From positions 1 to 64,000 of the forward strand of contig JAXCGZ010019290.1 in assembly GCA_037179515.1 (NCBI GenBank): a stretch of 64,000 nucleotides of DNA. The letters run 5' to 3'. Position 1 is the stretch's first letter, and each line of letters opens with the position of its first letter. The notes below the pieces were generated by a model that was given only the letters and a program-made list of their open reading frames with translations, did no database searches and had not been told where the DNA came from. Positions 1 to 14,395 of the stretch are shown here, one piece after another. This stretch comes from Halocaridina rubra (lineage: Eukaryota > Arthropoda > Malacostraca > Decapoda > Atyidae). Both the position numbers and the translations under genes were made by a program.

Positions 1-692
<692 letters not shown>

Positions 693-729
693 GAAGACGA
701 AATATTTAATGTGTTCTTTGAAACAGTTA

Positions 730-957
730 TACACACACACACACACTAAGATAACTTCTTCGCAGGATGTAAGGAAATACTTTTTCAGTGTAAGAGTAGT
801 TGATAATTGGAATTCGCTAAGCGAGGAGGTAGTTAATGCTATCTCAATCCATAGTTTTAAGGACAGGTATGATAAGTATCACTAAGTCTAAAATGGAACC
901 GATCAGAAAACGGGAAGATACGAGCTTTGGGCTCTTTCCCGTAAACACAATTAGGTA
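730..957 (+). mobile_element. CR1-like LINE 3' fragment (plus strand)
   Basis: A short (AC)n run at 730-746 leads straight into the last part of the CR1-like ORF2 (residues ending KDRYDKYH, stop near 885) and its 3' UTR with the family signature TTAGGTAATCAC. The copy is severely 5' truncated. Its tail continues as the CA repeat at 960-1016. It is nearly identical to the C-terminal region of the larger copies elsewhere in the window. Confidence 0.85.
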
Positions 958-958
958 A

Positions 959-1016
<58 letters not shown>
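958..1016. repeat. (AC)n microsatellite at a LINE tail
   Basis: About 28 AC units. It is the continuation of the 3' tail of the upstream CR1 fragment, and the next CR1 fragment starts immediately after it. Confidence 0.95.
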
Positions 1017-1019
<3 letters not shown>

Positions 1020-1326
1020 CTTTAAATTCCTTCATGGTTATGATAGAGTGGATAGGGATCGATATTTTGATATGGCTGGCTCTAGAACTAGAGGTCATAG
1101 TTTGAAGCTTCGTAAGAAAACTTCTTTGCAGGATGTAAGGAAATACTTTTTCAGTATAAGAGTAGTTGATAATTGGAATTCGCTAAGCGAGGAGGTAGTT
1201 AATGCTATCTCAATCCATAGTTTTAAGGACAGGTATGATAAGTATCACTAAGTATAAAATGGAACCGATCAGGAGACGGGAAGATACGAGCTTTGGGCTC
1301 TTTCCCGTAAACACAATTAGGTAAGT
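1017..1326 (+). mobile_element. CR1-like LINE 3' fragment (plus strand), inserted in a CA tail
   Basis: Starts at the last ACAG of the CA repeat and covers the final ~70 codons of ORF2 (stop near 1251) plus the 3' UTR, ending in ACAATTAGGTAA. It meets the 3' tail of the large minus-strand copy end to end, creating a long inverted repeat. Confidence 0.85.
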
Positions 1327-1512
1327 GTGTGATTACCTAATTGTGATTACCTAATTGTGTTTACGGGAAAGAGCCCAAAGCTCGTATCTTCCCGTCTCCT
1401 GATCGGTTCCATTTTTAGACTTAGTGATACTTATCATACCTGTCCTTAAAACTATGGATTGAGGTAGCATTAACTACCTCCTCGCTTAGCGAATTCCAAT
1501 TATCAACTACTC

Positions 1513-4242
1513 TTACACTGAAAAGTATTTCCTTACATCCTGCAAACAAGTTTTCTTCCGAAGCTTCAAACTATGACCTCTAGTTCTAGAGCCAGCCATA
1601 TCAAAATATCGATCCCTATCCACTCTATCATAACCATGAAGGAATTTAAAGACTGTCACCATATCCCCCCTTACTCTTCTAGCTTCGAGTGATGGCAAGT
1701 CTAATTCCCTCAGCCTCTCATCATAACCGAGATTGCGTATTTCTGGCACCAGTTTCGTGGCATGTCTTTGAACTTTTTCAAGCTTAGCTATGTGCTTTTT
1801 CAAGTGCGGATTCCAAAAGGGGGCTGCATATTCGAGTTTTGGCCTCACATAGGTTACATAAATATTTCTGAACATTTCCTTGTCCATGTGCCTGAAGGCT
1901 ACCCTTACATTTGATAAGAATGCATATGCTGCCCTTACTACGCCATTTATATGTATTTCTGGAGACAAATCTGCCAATATGTTTACTCCTAGATCTCTCT
2001 CATTTTCTGTCTCCTGAAGTTGTACTCCAGCCACCGAGTAGTCAAGCTTGGGCCTTCTTGCACTTGTACCCATTCTCATTACCTTACATTTTGAGGTATT
2101 GAATTTCATTAGCCACTTTTCTGACCACTCATGCAGATTATTTAGATCCTCCTGAAGTTCTCTACCATTGTTCTCGTTTTTTACTTTCTTCACAATCTTT
2201 GCATCATCTGCAAACATATTCATGAATGAATTTACAGACTCTGGTAGGTCATTTACATATACAAGGAACAAAAGTGGCCCTAAAACTGAACCCTGTGGAA
2301 CTCCACTACTAACTCTTCTCCATTCAGACACTGAGTGTCTTACTCTAACCCTCTGTTCCCTTCCTTCTAAGTAAGTTTTTATCCATTCCAAGACATTTCC
2401 ACCTATTCTAGCCATTGATTGCAGCTTCCTAATAAGTCTCCCATGTGGAACAGTGTCAAACGCTTTCTGGAAGTCTAGGAATATGCAATCTGCCCAGCCC
2501 TCTCTTTCCTGTAAGATTTGGCTTACCTCATCATAAAATTCTAATAAGTTTGTTACTGTTGATCTTCCTTCTCTGAAGCCATGTTGCCTCACTGACAAAA
2601 AGTTGAAGGATTCCAAGTGAAGAGAGATATGTTTCCTTAGTAGTTTCTCCATAAGTTTGCAAACTATGCTGGTCAAGGAAACTGGTCTATAGTTCAGAGC
2701 CATATCCCTCCTTCCCTTTTTGAAGATAGGTATCACATTTGCTTGTTTCCAGCATCTTGGAATCTCCCCCGACTCCAATGACTCCTTAAATATGATACTT
2801 AGTGCCACTGATATTTTGTTTGCGCATTTTTTAAGCACATGAGGGGATATGTCATCAGGACCTGTAGCTTTATGAACATCTAAATCCATCAGCGCTTTGC
2901 ATACCTCTGTGGCTGTAAGGTTGATGTTCTCTAATACCGGCCCTTGAGCTTCTATCACTGCAATCTGAGGGGGTGGGGTATTTTCTACTGTAAATACTGA
3001 CTGAAACTCCTTGTTCAATTCTTTGCAGATCTCTTCGTCCATCTCAGTGATGCTTCCATCCGCTCTCTTTAGCCTTAAAACCTGTTCTTTTACCTTCAGT
3101 GTTCCTCTGATAAAGCTGTGGAAAAGCTTGGGATTTTCTTTAGCCTTCCTGGTGATGTCCCTCTCATAATCTTTCTCTGCCTCTCTCCTTTTACTTAGGT
3201 AGTCATTTCTTGCTCTTTTGTAGGTTTGCCAGGCATTTATGTTTTTTCTCCTCCTATACCTTTTCCAGCATTTGTCTCTCCACTCCTTAGCTCTTTTACA
3301 CCCATTATCGAACCATTTCTCTCTGGCATGAATTACACCTACTTTGGTGACAGGTATGCAGCAATCTACTATCTTCCCATATTTCTCACAAAAGATGTCA
3401 TACATTTCTTGTACAGATTTGTTGTAAAATAAGGTTCTCCAGTCAATAACTGCAAAAAGCTCATTCATTTTGATGTAATCTCCTTTCTGATAGTTCCTCC
3501 TCATGTCCTCAGTGCCTCTACTCTCAGGAAGAATGTCTTCAATGATATACTCCATCAACAACACACAGTGGTCACTCTTTCCAATTGGTGGTTCATACTC
3601 AATATTTTCAATATCCAACACATTATCTGTGAACACCAGATCAAGTAGTGATGGCTCATCCCCACCCCTGGCTCTTGTTGGTTCCATTACATGTTGGTGT
3701 AGGAAATTCCCTTGTACGCAATCTAGGAATCTTGCCCCAAAGGAGTCCTCACCACTGTGTGGGTCAAGATTTATCCAATCTATCTCTTTATGATTAAAGT
3801 CTCCCATAATCAAAATCCTACATTTTTTCTCCAGCGCCATGTTAACAACTGAGTTTATGACTTCAATCGTACCTATATGACTTTCCTCATAAATTTCTAG
3901 CCTATTTTGGTTCCTTGGTGGGTTGTATACAACAGTTATTATAATGCTCTCTGACCCAGTATTTATGCTAGCAACAAGAAATTCCCTGAACTCACTTTCT
4001 ATAGCCAAGTTTATCTCTTCAACTTGAATCCTCTCACTTATGAGCAGTGCTATCCCTCCACCAGTCCTCTCAGATCTTTCGACCCTTAGTATTCTGAAGC
4101 CCTTAGGAAAAACTGTGACACTGTTTATGTCCTCACTCAACTTAGTCTCTGTAATTGCTACTATATCTGCCTTACTGTTGTGAATCCTATCTTTTAATTC
4201 TACTGCCATACCAGCTAATCCATCAGCATTTGTGTATAACAA
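1513..4242 (-). CDS. CR1-like ORF2: endonuclease-reverse transcriptase
   Basis: About 909 residues that would nick target DNA and copy the element RNA by target-primed reverse transcription. The N-terminal ~225 residues form an AP-like endonuclease (YTNADGL, ITETKL, IMGDFNHKEIDW, GKSDHCVLL). The reverse transcriptase follows with NYRPVSLTSI, QHGFREGRS, FLDFQKAFDTVPHG, GVPQGSVLGPL and catalytic FADD. The C-terminal domain includes EYAAPFWNPHLKKHI. The start given is only the first TTG; the frame is open farther upstream, overlapping ORF1, and no ATG precedes the endonuclease motifs. Compared with other copies, one A is missing from the A-run at 1521-1524, so the last ~33 residues are lost. Similarity to the CR1 group is from remembered family motifs. 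Confidence 0.9.
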   Translation of the reverse strand: MLYTNADGLAGMAVELKDRIHNSKADIVAITETKLSEDINSVTVFPKGFRILRVERSERTGGGIALLISERIQVEEINLAIESEFREFLVASINTGSESIIITVVYNPPRNQNRLEIYEESHIGTIEVINSVVNMALEKKCRILIMGDFNHKEIDWINLDPHSGEDSFGARFLDCVQGNFLHQHVMEPTRARGGDEPSLLDLVFTDNVLDIENIEYEPPIGKSDHCVLLMEYIIEDILPESRGTEDMRRNYQKGDYIKMNELFAVIDWRTLFYNKSVQEMYDIFCEKYGKIVDCCIPVTKVGVIHAREKWFDNGCKRAKEWRDKCWKRYRRRKNINAWQTYKRARNDYLSKRREAEKDYERDITRKAKENPKLFHSFIRGTLKVKEQVLRLKRADGSITEMDEEICKELNKEFQSVFTVENTPPPQIAVIEAQGPVLENINLTATEVCKALMDLDVHKATGPDDISPHVLKKCANKISVALSIIFKESLESGEIPRCWKQANVIPIFKKGRRDMALNYRPVSLTSIVCKLMEKLLRKHISLHLESFNFLSVRQHGFREGRSTVTNLLEFYDEVSQILQEREGWADCIFLDFQKAFDTVPHGRLIRKLQSMARIGGNVLEWIKTYLEGREQRVRVRHSVSEWRRVSSGVPQGSVLGPLLFLVYVNDLPESVNSFMNMFADDAKIVKKVKNENNGRELQEDLNNLHEWSEKWLMKFNTSKCKVMRMGTSARRPKLDYSVAGVQLQETENERDLGVNILADLSPEIHINGVVRAAYAFLSNVRVAFRHMDKEMFRNIYVTYVRPKLEYAAPFWNPHLKKHIAKLEKVQRHATKLVPEIRNLGYDERLRELDLPSLEARRVRGDMVTVFKFLHGYDRVDRDRYFDMAGSRTRGHSLKLRKKTCLQDVRKYFSV

Positions 4243-4244
4243 TC

Positions 4245-5324
4245 TTAATGAGGCCCCATCCCCTGATCTTCTGTCATTATCTTCTTTATCTCCCCTTTGT
4301 CTGGAAGTATTCCGTAACGAAAATTTTTCTTCTCTTCTTCATTTCTTTCATCATTTAACCTTCTTGCCTCTTGCAACAAGTTTTTGATCTTTCCCATCTC
4401 TTCCTGTGTTCTGTATCGTCTAATGAACACTTCTTTGCATTCTTGAAGGTCTTTTAGACTTTTTTTTCTCAACAATATTTCCCTACATGTCTCCCCTCTC
4501 TTAAAGGTTACTTTTGTTGGTCTCGGCTTTCCTTCCCTCGAATATTTACCTAGTTGGTGTATGTTTACAATATCCTCAGGACCACATACTACTCCAAGCT
4601 TTCTTATCAGGTCTACAACGTTAGCTTTATTTTCTTCAAGTCTCCCCTGCCATGTTGGCTCCTGGGATTCACTTATGCCTGAGATTACCACTGTCTTCTC
4701 CTTATCAAGTGCCTGTCTGATGAGTGGGTTTGCCCTTTCCATCACAACGTCTTTCATTTTTTCGATTACTGTCTCTTTATAGTCAACTGTTTGTATGTTT
4801 TCCAGTGCCACCACCTTTACAGCCTCTTTTACTGCCACATTCCCCTTTAGTGCATCAGCAAAGGACGTTTTCATGGCATCATTTTCCATATTCAGCTCCT
4901 GGAACTCTTTTCTGAACTGTTCAATGTTTTCCTTAATCTGAACATTCCAAGCAGCAATCTCGTCTCTCTCAGAAGATAGCAGTGAACTAACATCTAATTC
5001 CTTTAGGTTGTCATTTAGCTGTTTGTTTTTATCTTCTTGATTAGAAATTCTAGATTCTAGTTGACTCTTTTCCCCTTCCAGCTTCTTTATTCTTTTTTCT
5101 AGTTCCTTTCTCTCCTGCCCTTGTGCTTTATTTGCTTCCTCCAAAGATCTTATTTGTTCTCTGAGTGTTTCATTCTCTTTCATTTCTCCATCCATATTCC
5201 GAATTTTATCATCAAGGCTTGTAACCATTTCCTCTAACTTCTTGATTCTCTGTTTAAGTCCTCTGATGACTACCCCTTCTCCCGACCCATGGGTGGGAGA
5301 GGTTTGGGACAGAGATGGCTTCAT
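4245..5324 (-). CDS. CR1-like ORF1: coiled-coil RNA-binding protein
   Basis: 359 residues from an ATG at 5324. Residues ~20-120 are a heptad-rich, Lys/Glu-rich coiled coil, as in trimerising LINE ORF1 proteins. Residues ~200-290 (KTVVISGISES, PRPTKVTF, and a following basic segment) resemble the RRM-like plus C-terminal region of L1/CR1-type ORF1 proteins that coat element RNA. The stop TAA lies inside the ORF2-frame overlap, so the two ORFs are tightly coupled. No zinc knuckle or esterase motif is visible. Confidence 0.8.
   Translation of the reverse strand: MKPSLSQTSPTHGSGEGVVIRGLKQRIKKLEEMVTSLDDKIRNMDGEMKENETLREQIRSLEEANKAQGQERKELEKRIKKLEGEKSQLESRISNQEDKNKQLNDNLKELDVSSLLSSERDEIAAWNVQIKENIEQFRKEFQELNMENDAMKTSFADALKGNVAVKEAVKVVALENIQTVDYKETVIEKMKDVVMERANPLIRQALDKEKTVVISGISESQEPTWQGRLEENKANVVDLIRKLGVVCGPEDIVNIHQLGKYSREGKPRPTKVTFKRGETCREILLRKKSLKDLQECKEVFIRRYRTQEEMGKIKNLLQEARRLNDERNEEEKKNFRYGILPDKGEIKKIMTEDQGMGPH
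4320..4326 (-). promoter_or_regulatory. Candidate -1 ribosomal frameshift heptamer (A AAT TTT)
   Basis: Read on the minus strand in the ORF1 frame, the codons AAA AAT TTT give the heptamer A AAT TTT, which fits X XXY YYZ. It lies 26 codons before the ORF1 stop. The ORF2 frame is -1 relative to ORF1, and its last upstream stop (TGA) is only a few codons 5' of the heptamer. A run of GGGG, GGGG, GGGG lies downstream. That it is functional is inference. Confidence 0.5.
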
Positions 5325-5895
5325 TTTTATGTTCTCCCTCTCACAGAATATAGAAAGAAGACGAGAAAGAGGAAAAAAAAGAAAGAGAAAAACTTCTAAT
5401 TTACCTTCACACAGAATTTTTATATCTCCATATAAGTGCTATTTAGTGACTCAGTTTGTCTCCTTTCTGGTAACACACATCTTAACTTAAAAACTTGACC
5501 ATGGTAATTTAAGTATAAAAAGAAAAAGAAAAACAAAAGTCAAACCTGAAGGAAAATTCGAATTTGTGTTCGAGGTGGCACCCACCTGTTTCTGTTATAT
5601 ATTCTTCCTAACTGATAAACTGACTTGCTAACCAAGATATGTTATCACGGGATTTAGACTTTACATTTAACTCAATATATATACAAAATAACAAAATAGC
5701 AAACGAGAAAGCTAAAAGAAAAGCAAAAAAAAAAATGAAGAAAATAGGACTGCTGTACTACTTGGCAACTTAACTCAGTACTGTTGACAGGTGGGTATTT
5801 GGTAATTTTTTTTTTCTTTTATTATTCAATTTTTTCGTGTATCAAACTAACTAACTAGTTAATATAAATGGGAAGGATACTGTTTTTAACAATAT
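5325..5895. other. Possible 5' UTR of copy A and flanking AT-rich DNA
   Basis: Purine-rich then AT-rich sequence upstream of ORF1. Part of it is probably the LINE 5' UTR, but there is no second copy to compare with. No other feature is seen. Confidence 0.3.
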
Positions 5896-5962
5896 ATAGA
5901 ACCACAGGATCAGGTAAAACGGCTTAAGAGCTTTCCCCAGTTTACACAAAAAATTAGGTAAT
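5896..5962 (+). mobile_element. Diverged CR1-like 3' tail fragment
   Basis: Short plus-strand stretch resembling the family 3' UTR (GAACC..GATCAGG, AGAGCTTT, TTTACAC) and ending in ATTAGGTAATG. It is much more diverged than the other copies, so either an older insertion or a related subfamily. Confidence 0.45.
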
Positions 5963-6175
5963 GTGGTGTGAGGCTCCACGTCTGGCAACTCTTCTAGATT
6001 TCCCTCAAGGCAGAAACTGGACGGCAGCTTCTCTCTCTTCCTCACGAAAAAGTTCTCAATTTTTTTCCTTTAATATGAACAGTCTCGTCTTACAACAAAT
6101 ATTAGTTTTTGTACTCACAATACTCTGCAGGATTTCAGATTTATGGAAATTATGGTAAAGTTTTCCACTAAGCAC

Positions 6176-9654
<3,479 letters not shown>

Positions 9655-9693
9655 TTGTAAATTTTTTTAATGTTCAGAACCTCACATTAAATT

Positions 9694-9850
9694 AAATAAC
9701 CCCGTCAACTGGTGCGATAAGTTAGGTCAAGTTAACAGACTTGCCTTGGATGTGAAGAACAGCAACCCCAGGCTACCCTAGGGTTATTCATATTTCCAAG
9801 GCAAGTCCCTACCTTGGCCCAGCTTATCGTACCAGTTGACGGGGTTATTT
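9694..9850. mobile_element. 157-bp hairpin MITE-like element
   Basis: Terminal inverted repeats of 28 bp at 9694-9721 and 9823-9850 differ at one position (left arm begins AAATAACCCCGTCAACTGG). A second perfect 12-bp inverted pair (ACTTGCCTTGGA / TCCAAGGCAAGT) lies inside, so most of the element folds on itself. No coding capacity and no clear target site duplication, so the superfamily cannot be named. Confidence 0.7.
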
Positions 9851-10298
9851 CTTACTCATTTGTTTATATATGTCTATTTGCAATTGTACATTTGTGCTGA
9901 TTTTATTAATATAATATTTCCTGATTTTTAATCTTTGCAACATATATCTTTCTGTACTAATATATTATGTGACTTGGAAATTAAATGTATATTAATTGTA
10001 CTTAAGTACTTATTAAACTTTCCAGATTTGAGGAGGTATGTGAATTATGTTGCCTTTTCCTCCCCCGAACGAGGGAGAAGAGGAGGGGGGAGGGGTAAGG
10101 AATCCCCGCCCGGCCATCGCCTCTCTCCAGCCGAAACATCAAGCAGCTGCTGTTCGTGTTAGTTGGCGTTTAAACATTGGGGGCGTAGGGTGTACTTGTA
10201 CACAGTGCTGACTTCTAATATTACGACTCCATATATCAAGTATTTTATTCTCTTTGTTTCTGAAATACCGTGGTGGAGTGTTTTAATTGTTAATCGAG
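9851..10298. other. Presumed promoter/5' UTR region of the host exon
   Basis: AT-rich to about 10050, then markedly GC-richer (poly-purine GGGGAGGGG, CCCGCCCGGCC) up to the start codon. The change in composition fits a promoter or 5' UTR of the exon that follows. No TATA box or initiator can be fixed with confidence. Confidence 0.4.
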
Positions 10299-11502
10299 AT
10301 GTCTGGAAGCTCCGATTCCATGCCTGGATATGGTAAAGACGTTTACTCCTCAGGGGACACCGCCCCCTTATCATCGTCCAACACAACACAACCACCACCT
10401 TTCCCAACAGAATCGAATCGTGACTCTCTTAACTTAGATGATTTTGAAAAGGTAGAAGCGGATGATAATATGTTTGGGGCTCCTCTCCCCCAGGTTCCTT
10501 CGTCAGACGTTGCTGGCAGTCTTGGAAATGTGGCTGAAAGTACGCAAGCCACAGCGATTGGCCTTGTAGATGATATTATGTCTAAAGTGGCGAGTGCAGG
10601 CAATGATGACCTCTTCATGGCACATGGATTGCCGGAAGACTCCGTGCAAAGTTCGTCTCTCTCAGACCAGTTAAAAATTGATGAACGTGTTGAGAAAGAG
10701 ACCACTGTGGAAGAGTCTGCCCCTGTAACCGCTTCTCTTTCCTTTGCTAACGACGGTATCGGAGGTGTTCTTTTTGATCCACTTGGAAATACATCGGCAT
10801 CAGAGCTCCTACCATCTGCCCCTCCCCCACCTTCCTCTAGTGATTTACTCGGCGACCTCTCCGCAAAATCGGACGATGCAAAGACGTTACCTGTCGGCCT
10901 AGACGATTTTTTGTCAAAGGGTGGCGATTTTGGTGTAAAGGATTCTGCCATTCAGGATAACAAAGAGTCGCTGGACTTTTTCGTTCCAGATAATTTAGAG
11001 ATTGTAAAGGAAGAAAAGGAGCCACTGCTCGAGTTTTCATCTCCAGAAACTCGCTACGAACCATTAAAGAGGGAACCTACTCCAGAAGACCGAAACCCAA
11101 CTCCGCCAAGACCTGACTCCAGTTTTGTGCAAGACTTGCCCTCAGACAAGAAACTAATATCATCTAGAACCCCAACACCACCTCCACTGGAACACAAAGT
11201 ATCTCCGTCACTCAGCAGAGAAGCCACACCTCCGAGAGAACCCACACCCCCCAGAACACCAACACCGCTAGTGAGTGAACCTATTTTCACTACAAGAAAC
11301 ATTACTCCTCCTCCAGTAGAACCAGCACTAAAATTGACTACTCCTGTTTTAATGGAACCCTCGCCTCAGCCAAGAGAACACTCACCAGTGCCTAGTACTC
11401 CTAAACCATCAGTTTCGGATGTGCAAGAGTCTACTGTTTCCCCTGGCAGGATTAGCAAATTATTGCCTTCAACTGAAAAAGCATTCAACGTATTCAGACC
11501 AT
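10299..11502 (+). CDS. First coding exon of a Pro/Ser-rich acidic host protein (reticulon-like N-terminus possible)
   Basis: 401 codons plus one base from the ATG in GAGATGTCT (good Kozak context), ending at a consensus donor GTGAGT, so the exon ends in phase 1; read-through would stop two codons later. The sequence is low in hydrophobics with no membrane segment or folded domain. It is acidic to residue ~270 ([25 protein letters not shown]), then rich in TPPxP-type repeats ([26 protein letters not shown]), typical of disordered regions bearing proline-directed phosphorylation or SH3 sites. Composition and the DDFEKVE motif recall N-terminal exons of arthropod reticulon-like genes, whose membrane domain is in later exons. 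That identity is a guess, since the later exons are not in this window. Codon use and lack of stops set it apart from the surrounding repeats. Confidence 0.75.
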
Positions 11503-11508
11503 GTGAGT
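11503..11508 (+). other. Splice donor GTGAGT
   Basis: Consensus 5' splice site ending the host exon. A (TA)n array begins only about 30 bp downstream inside the presumed intron. Confidence 0.65.
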
Positions 11509-11531
11509 AGTTCAGAACTTGATGTTCGTCT

Positions 11532-11640
<109 letters not shown>

Positions 11641-11642
<2 letters not shown>

Positions 11643-11783
11643 AATTACCTAATTATGCTCAAGGGAAAGAGCTCCACGCTAGTATCTTCCCGTCTCTTGA
11701 TTGGTTCCATTTTGTACTTAGTGATACATATCATACTTGTCCTTAAAACTACGGAATGAGTTATCATTAACAATCTTCTCGCT
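11641..11783 (-). mobile_element. CR1-like 3' tail fragment (B0)
   Basis: Tail-only copy on the minus strand, diverged from the others. Its 5' end abuts GTGTGTGATTACC, the CA-rich 3' end of the next copy. Confidence 0.75.
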
Positions 11784-14395
11784 GTGTGTGATTACCTAAT
11801 TGTGTTTACGGGTAAGAGCCCAAAGCTCGTATCTTCCCGTCTCCTGATTGATTCCATTTTATACTTAGTGATACTTATTATACCTGTCCTTAAAACTAAG
11901 GATTGAGATAGCATTAACTACCTCCTCGCTTAACCAATTCCAATTATCAACTACTCTTACACTGAAAAAGTATTTCCTTACATCCTGCAAAGAAGTTTTC
12001 TTACGAAGCTTCAAACTATGACCTCTAGTTCTAGAGCCAGCCATATCAAAATATCGATCCCTATCCACTCTATCATAACCATGAAGGAATTTAAAGACTG
12101 TCACCATATCCCCCCTCACTCTTCTAGCTTCGAGTGATGGTAAGTCTAATTCCCTCAGCCTCTCATCGTAACTGAGATTGCGTATTTCTGGCACCAGTTT
12201 CGTGGCATGTCTTTGAACTTTTTCAAGCTTAGCTATGTGCTTTTTCAAGTGCGGATTCCAAACGGGGGCTGCATATTCGAGTTTTGGCTCACATAGGTTA
12301 CATAAATATTTCTGAACATTTCCATGTCCATGTGCCTGAAGGCTACCCTTACATTTGATAAGAATGCATATGCTGCCCTTACTATGCCATTTATATGTAT
12401 TTCTGGAGACAAATCTGCCAGTATGTTTACTCCTAGATCTCTCTCATTTTCTGCCTCTTGAAGTTGTACTCCAGCCACCGAGTAGTCAAGCTTGGGCCTT
12501 CTTGCACTTGTACCCATTCTCATTACCTTACATTTTGAAGTATTGAATTTCATTAGCCACTTTTCTGACCACTCATGCAGATTATTTAGATCCTCCTGAA
12601 GTTCTCTACCATTGTTCTCGTTTTTTACTTTCTTCACAATCTTTGCATCATCTGCAAACATATTCATGAATGAATTTACAGACTCTGGTAGGTCATTTAC
12701 ATATACAAGGAACAAAAGTGGCCCTAAAACTGAACCCTGTGGAACTCCACTACTAACTCTTCTCCATTCAGACACTGAGTGTCTTACTCTAACCCTCTGT
12801 TCCCTTCCTTCTAAGTAAGTTTTTACCCATTCCAAAACATTTCCACCTATTCTAGCCATTGATTGCAGCTTCCTAATAAGTCTCCCATGTGGAACAGTGT
12901 CAAACGCTTTCTGGAAGTCTAGGAATATGCAATCTGCCCAGCCCTCTCTTTCCTGTAAGAAATGGCTTACCTCATCATAAAATTCTAATAAGTTTGTTAC
13001 TGTTGATCTACCTTCTCTGAAGCCATGTTGCCTCACTGACAAAAAGTTGAAGGATTCCAAGTGAAGAGAGATATGTTTCCTTAGTAGTTTCTCCATAACT
13101 TTGCAAGCTATGCTGGTCAAGGAAACTGGTCTATAGTTCAGAGCCGTATCCCTCCTTCCCTTTTTGAAGATAGGTATCACATTTGCTTGTTTCCAGCATC
13201 TTGGAATCTCCCCCGACTCCAGTGACTCCTTAAATATGATACTTAGTGCCACTGATATTGTGTTTGCGCATTTTTTTAAGCACATGAGGGGATATGTCAT
13301 CAGGACCTGTAGCTTTATGAACATCTAAATCCATCAGCGCTTTGCATACCTCTGTGGCTGTAAGGTTGATGTTCTCTAATACCGGCCCTTGAGCTTCTAT
13401 CACTGCAATCTGAGGGGGTGGGGTATTTTCTACTGTAAATACTGACTGAAACTCCTTGTTCAGTTCTTTGCAGATCTCTTCATCCGTCTCAGTGATGCTT
13501 CCATCCGCTCTCTTTAGCCTTAAAACCTGTTCTTTTACCTTCAGTTTTGCTCTGATAAAGCTGTGGAAAAGCTTGGGATTTTCTTTAGCCTTCCTGGTGA
13601 TGTCCCTCTCATAGTCTCTCTCTTCCTCTCTCCTTTTACTTAGGTAGTCATTTCTTGCTCTTTTGTAGGTTTGCCAGGCATTTATGTTTTTTCTCCTCCT
13701 ATACCTTTTCCAGCATTTGTCTCTCCACTCCTTAGCTCTTTTACACCCATTATCGAACCATTTCTCTCTGGCATGAATTACACCTACTTTGGTGACAGGT
13801 ATGCAGCAATCTACTATCTTCCCATATTTCTCACAAAAGATGTCATACATTTCTTGTACAGATTTGTTGTAAAATAAGGTTCTCCAGTCAATAACTGCAA
13901 AAAGCTCATTCATTTTGATGTAATCTCCTTTCGGATAGTTCCTACTCATGTCCTCAGTGCCTCTACTCTCAGGAAGAATATCTTCAATGATATACTCCAT
14001 CAACAACACACAGTGGTCACTCTTTCCAATTGGTGGTTCATACTCAATTTTTTCAATATCCAACACATTATCTGTGAACACTAGATCAAGTAGTGATGGC
14101 TCATCCCCACCCCTGGCCCTTGTTGGTTCCATTACATGTTGGTGTAGGAAATTCCCTTGTACGCAATCTAGGAATCTTGCCCCGAATGAGTCCTCACCAC
14201 TGTGTGGGTCAAGATTTATCCAATCTATCTCTTTATGATTAAAGTCTCCCATAATCAAAATCCTACATTTTTTTTCCCGTGCCATGTTAACAACTGAGTT
14301 TATGACTTCAATAGTACCTATATGACTTTCCTCATAAACTTCAAGCTTATTTTGGTTCCTTGGTGGGTTGTATGCAACAGTTATTATAATGTGTG
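11784..14395 (-). mobile_element. CR1-like LINE, copy B, 5' truncated in the endonuclease
   Basis: Minus-strand copy with 3' UTR, RT and most of the endonuclease. It stops inside the endonuclease at the VVYNPP-type region and is joined directly to TGTGTATGTG, the tail of the next copy. Confidence 0.9.
11865..14285 (-). pseudogene. ORF2 of CR1-like copy B, frameshifted
   Basis: The same endonuclease-RT as copy A, split over three frames: residues near the endonuclease (14285-13230), RT core with FADD (13324-12245) and C-terminus (12248-11865, complete to KDRYNKYH). One base is gained in a T-run near 13269-13276 and one C is lost near 12289. Catalytic motifs are present, but the protein cannot be made as one chain. 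Confidence 0.85.

Larger units (their letters stand above)
1327..5330 (-). mobile_element. CR1-like LINE, copy A, nearly full length
   Basis: Minus-strand non-LTR retrotransposon with ORF1, ORF2 and a 3' UTR of about 180 bp. The 3' end carries a tandem duplication of the family's terminal signature (AATTAGGTAATCAC twice, at 1327-1360). The 5' boundary cannot be placed because no other copy in the window extends beyond ORF1; about 5.3-5.5 kb is the visible limit of similarity. It is the most intact member here: both reading frames are open except for a single-base loss near the end of ORF2. Confidence 0.9.

Noticed and set aside
1911..3793. Plus-strand ORFs within CR1-like copies, repeated in every copy
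   Set aside because: They are antisense shadows of the conserved endonuclease-RT on the minus strand.
4240..4242. TTG as a real start codon for ORF2
   Set aside because: The frame is open upstream into ORF1 and TTG starts are not normal in eukaryotes; frameshifting or reinitiation is more likely.
9694..9850. Histone-type or terminator hairpin
   Set aside because: Arms are too long and nested, and there is no upstream gene; a MITE fits better.
10343..10951. 202-codon minus-strand frame opposite the host exon
   Set aside because: It overlaps the exon in antisense, lacks recognised motifs, and is expected by chance opposite Ser/Pro-rich coding DNA.
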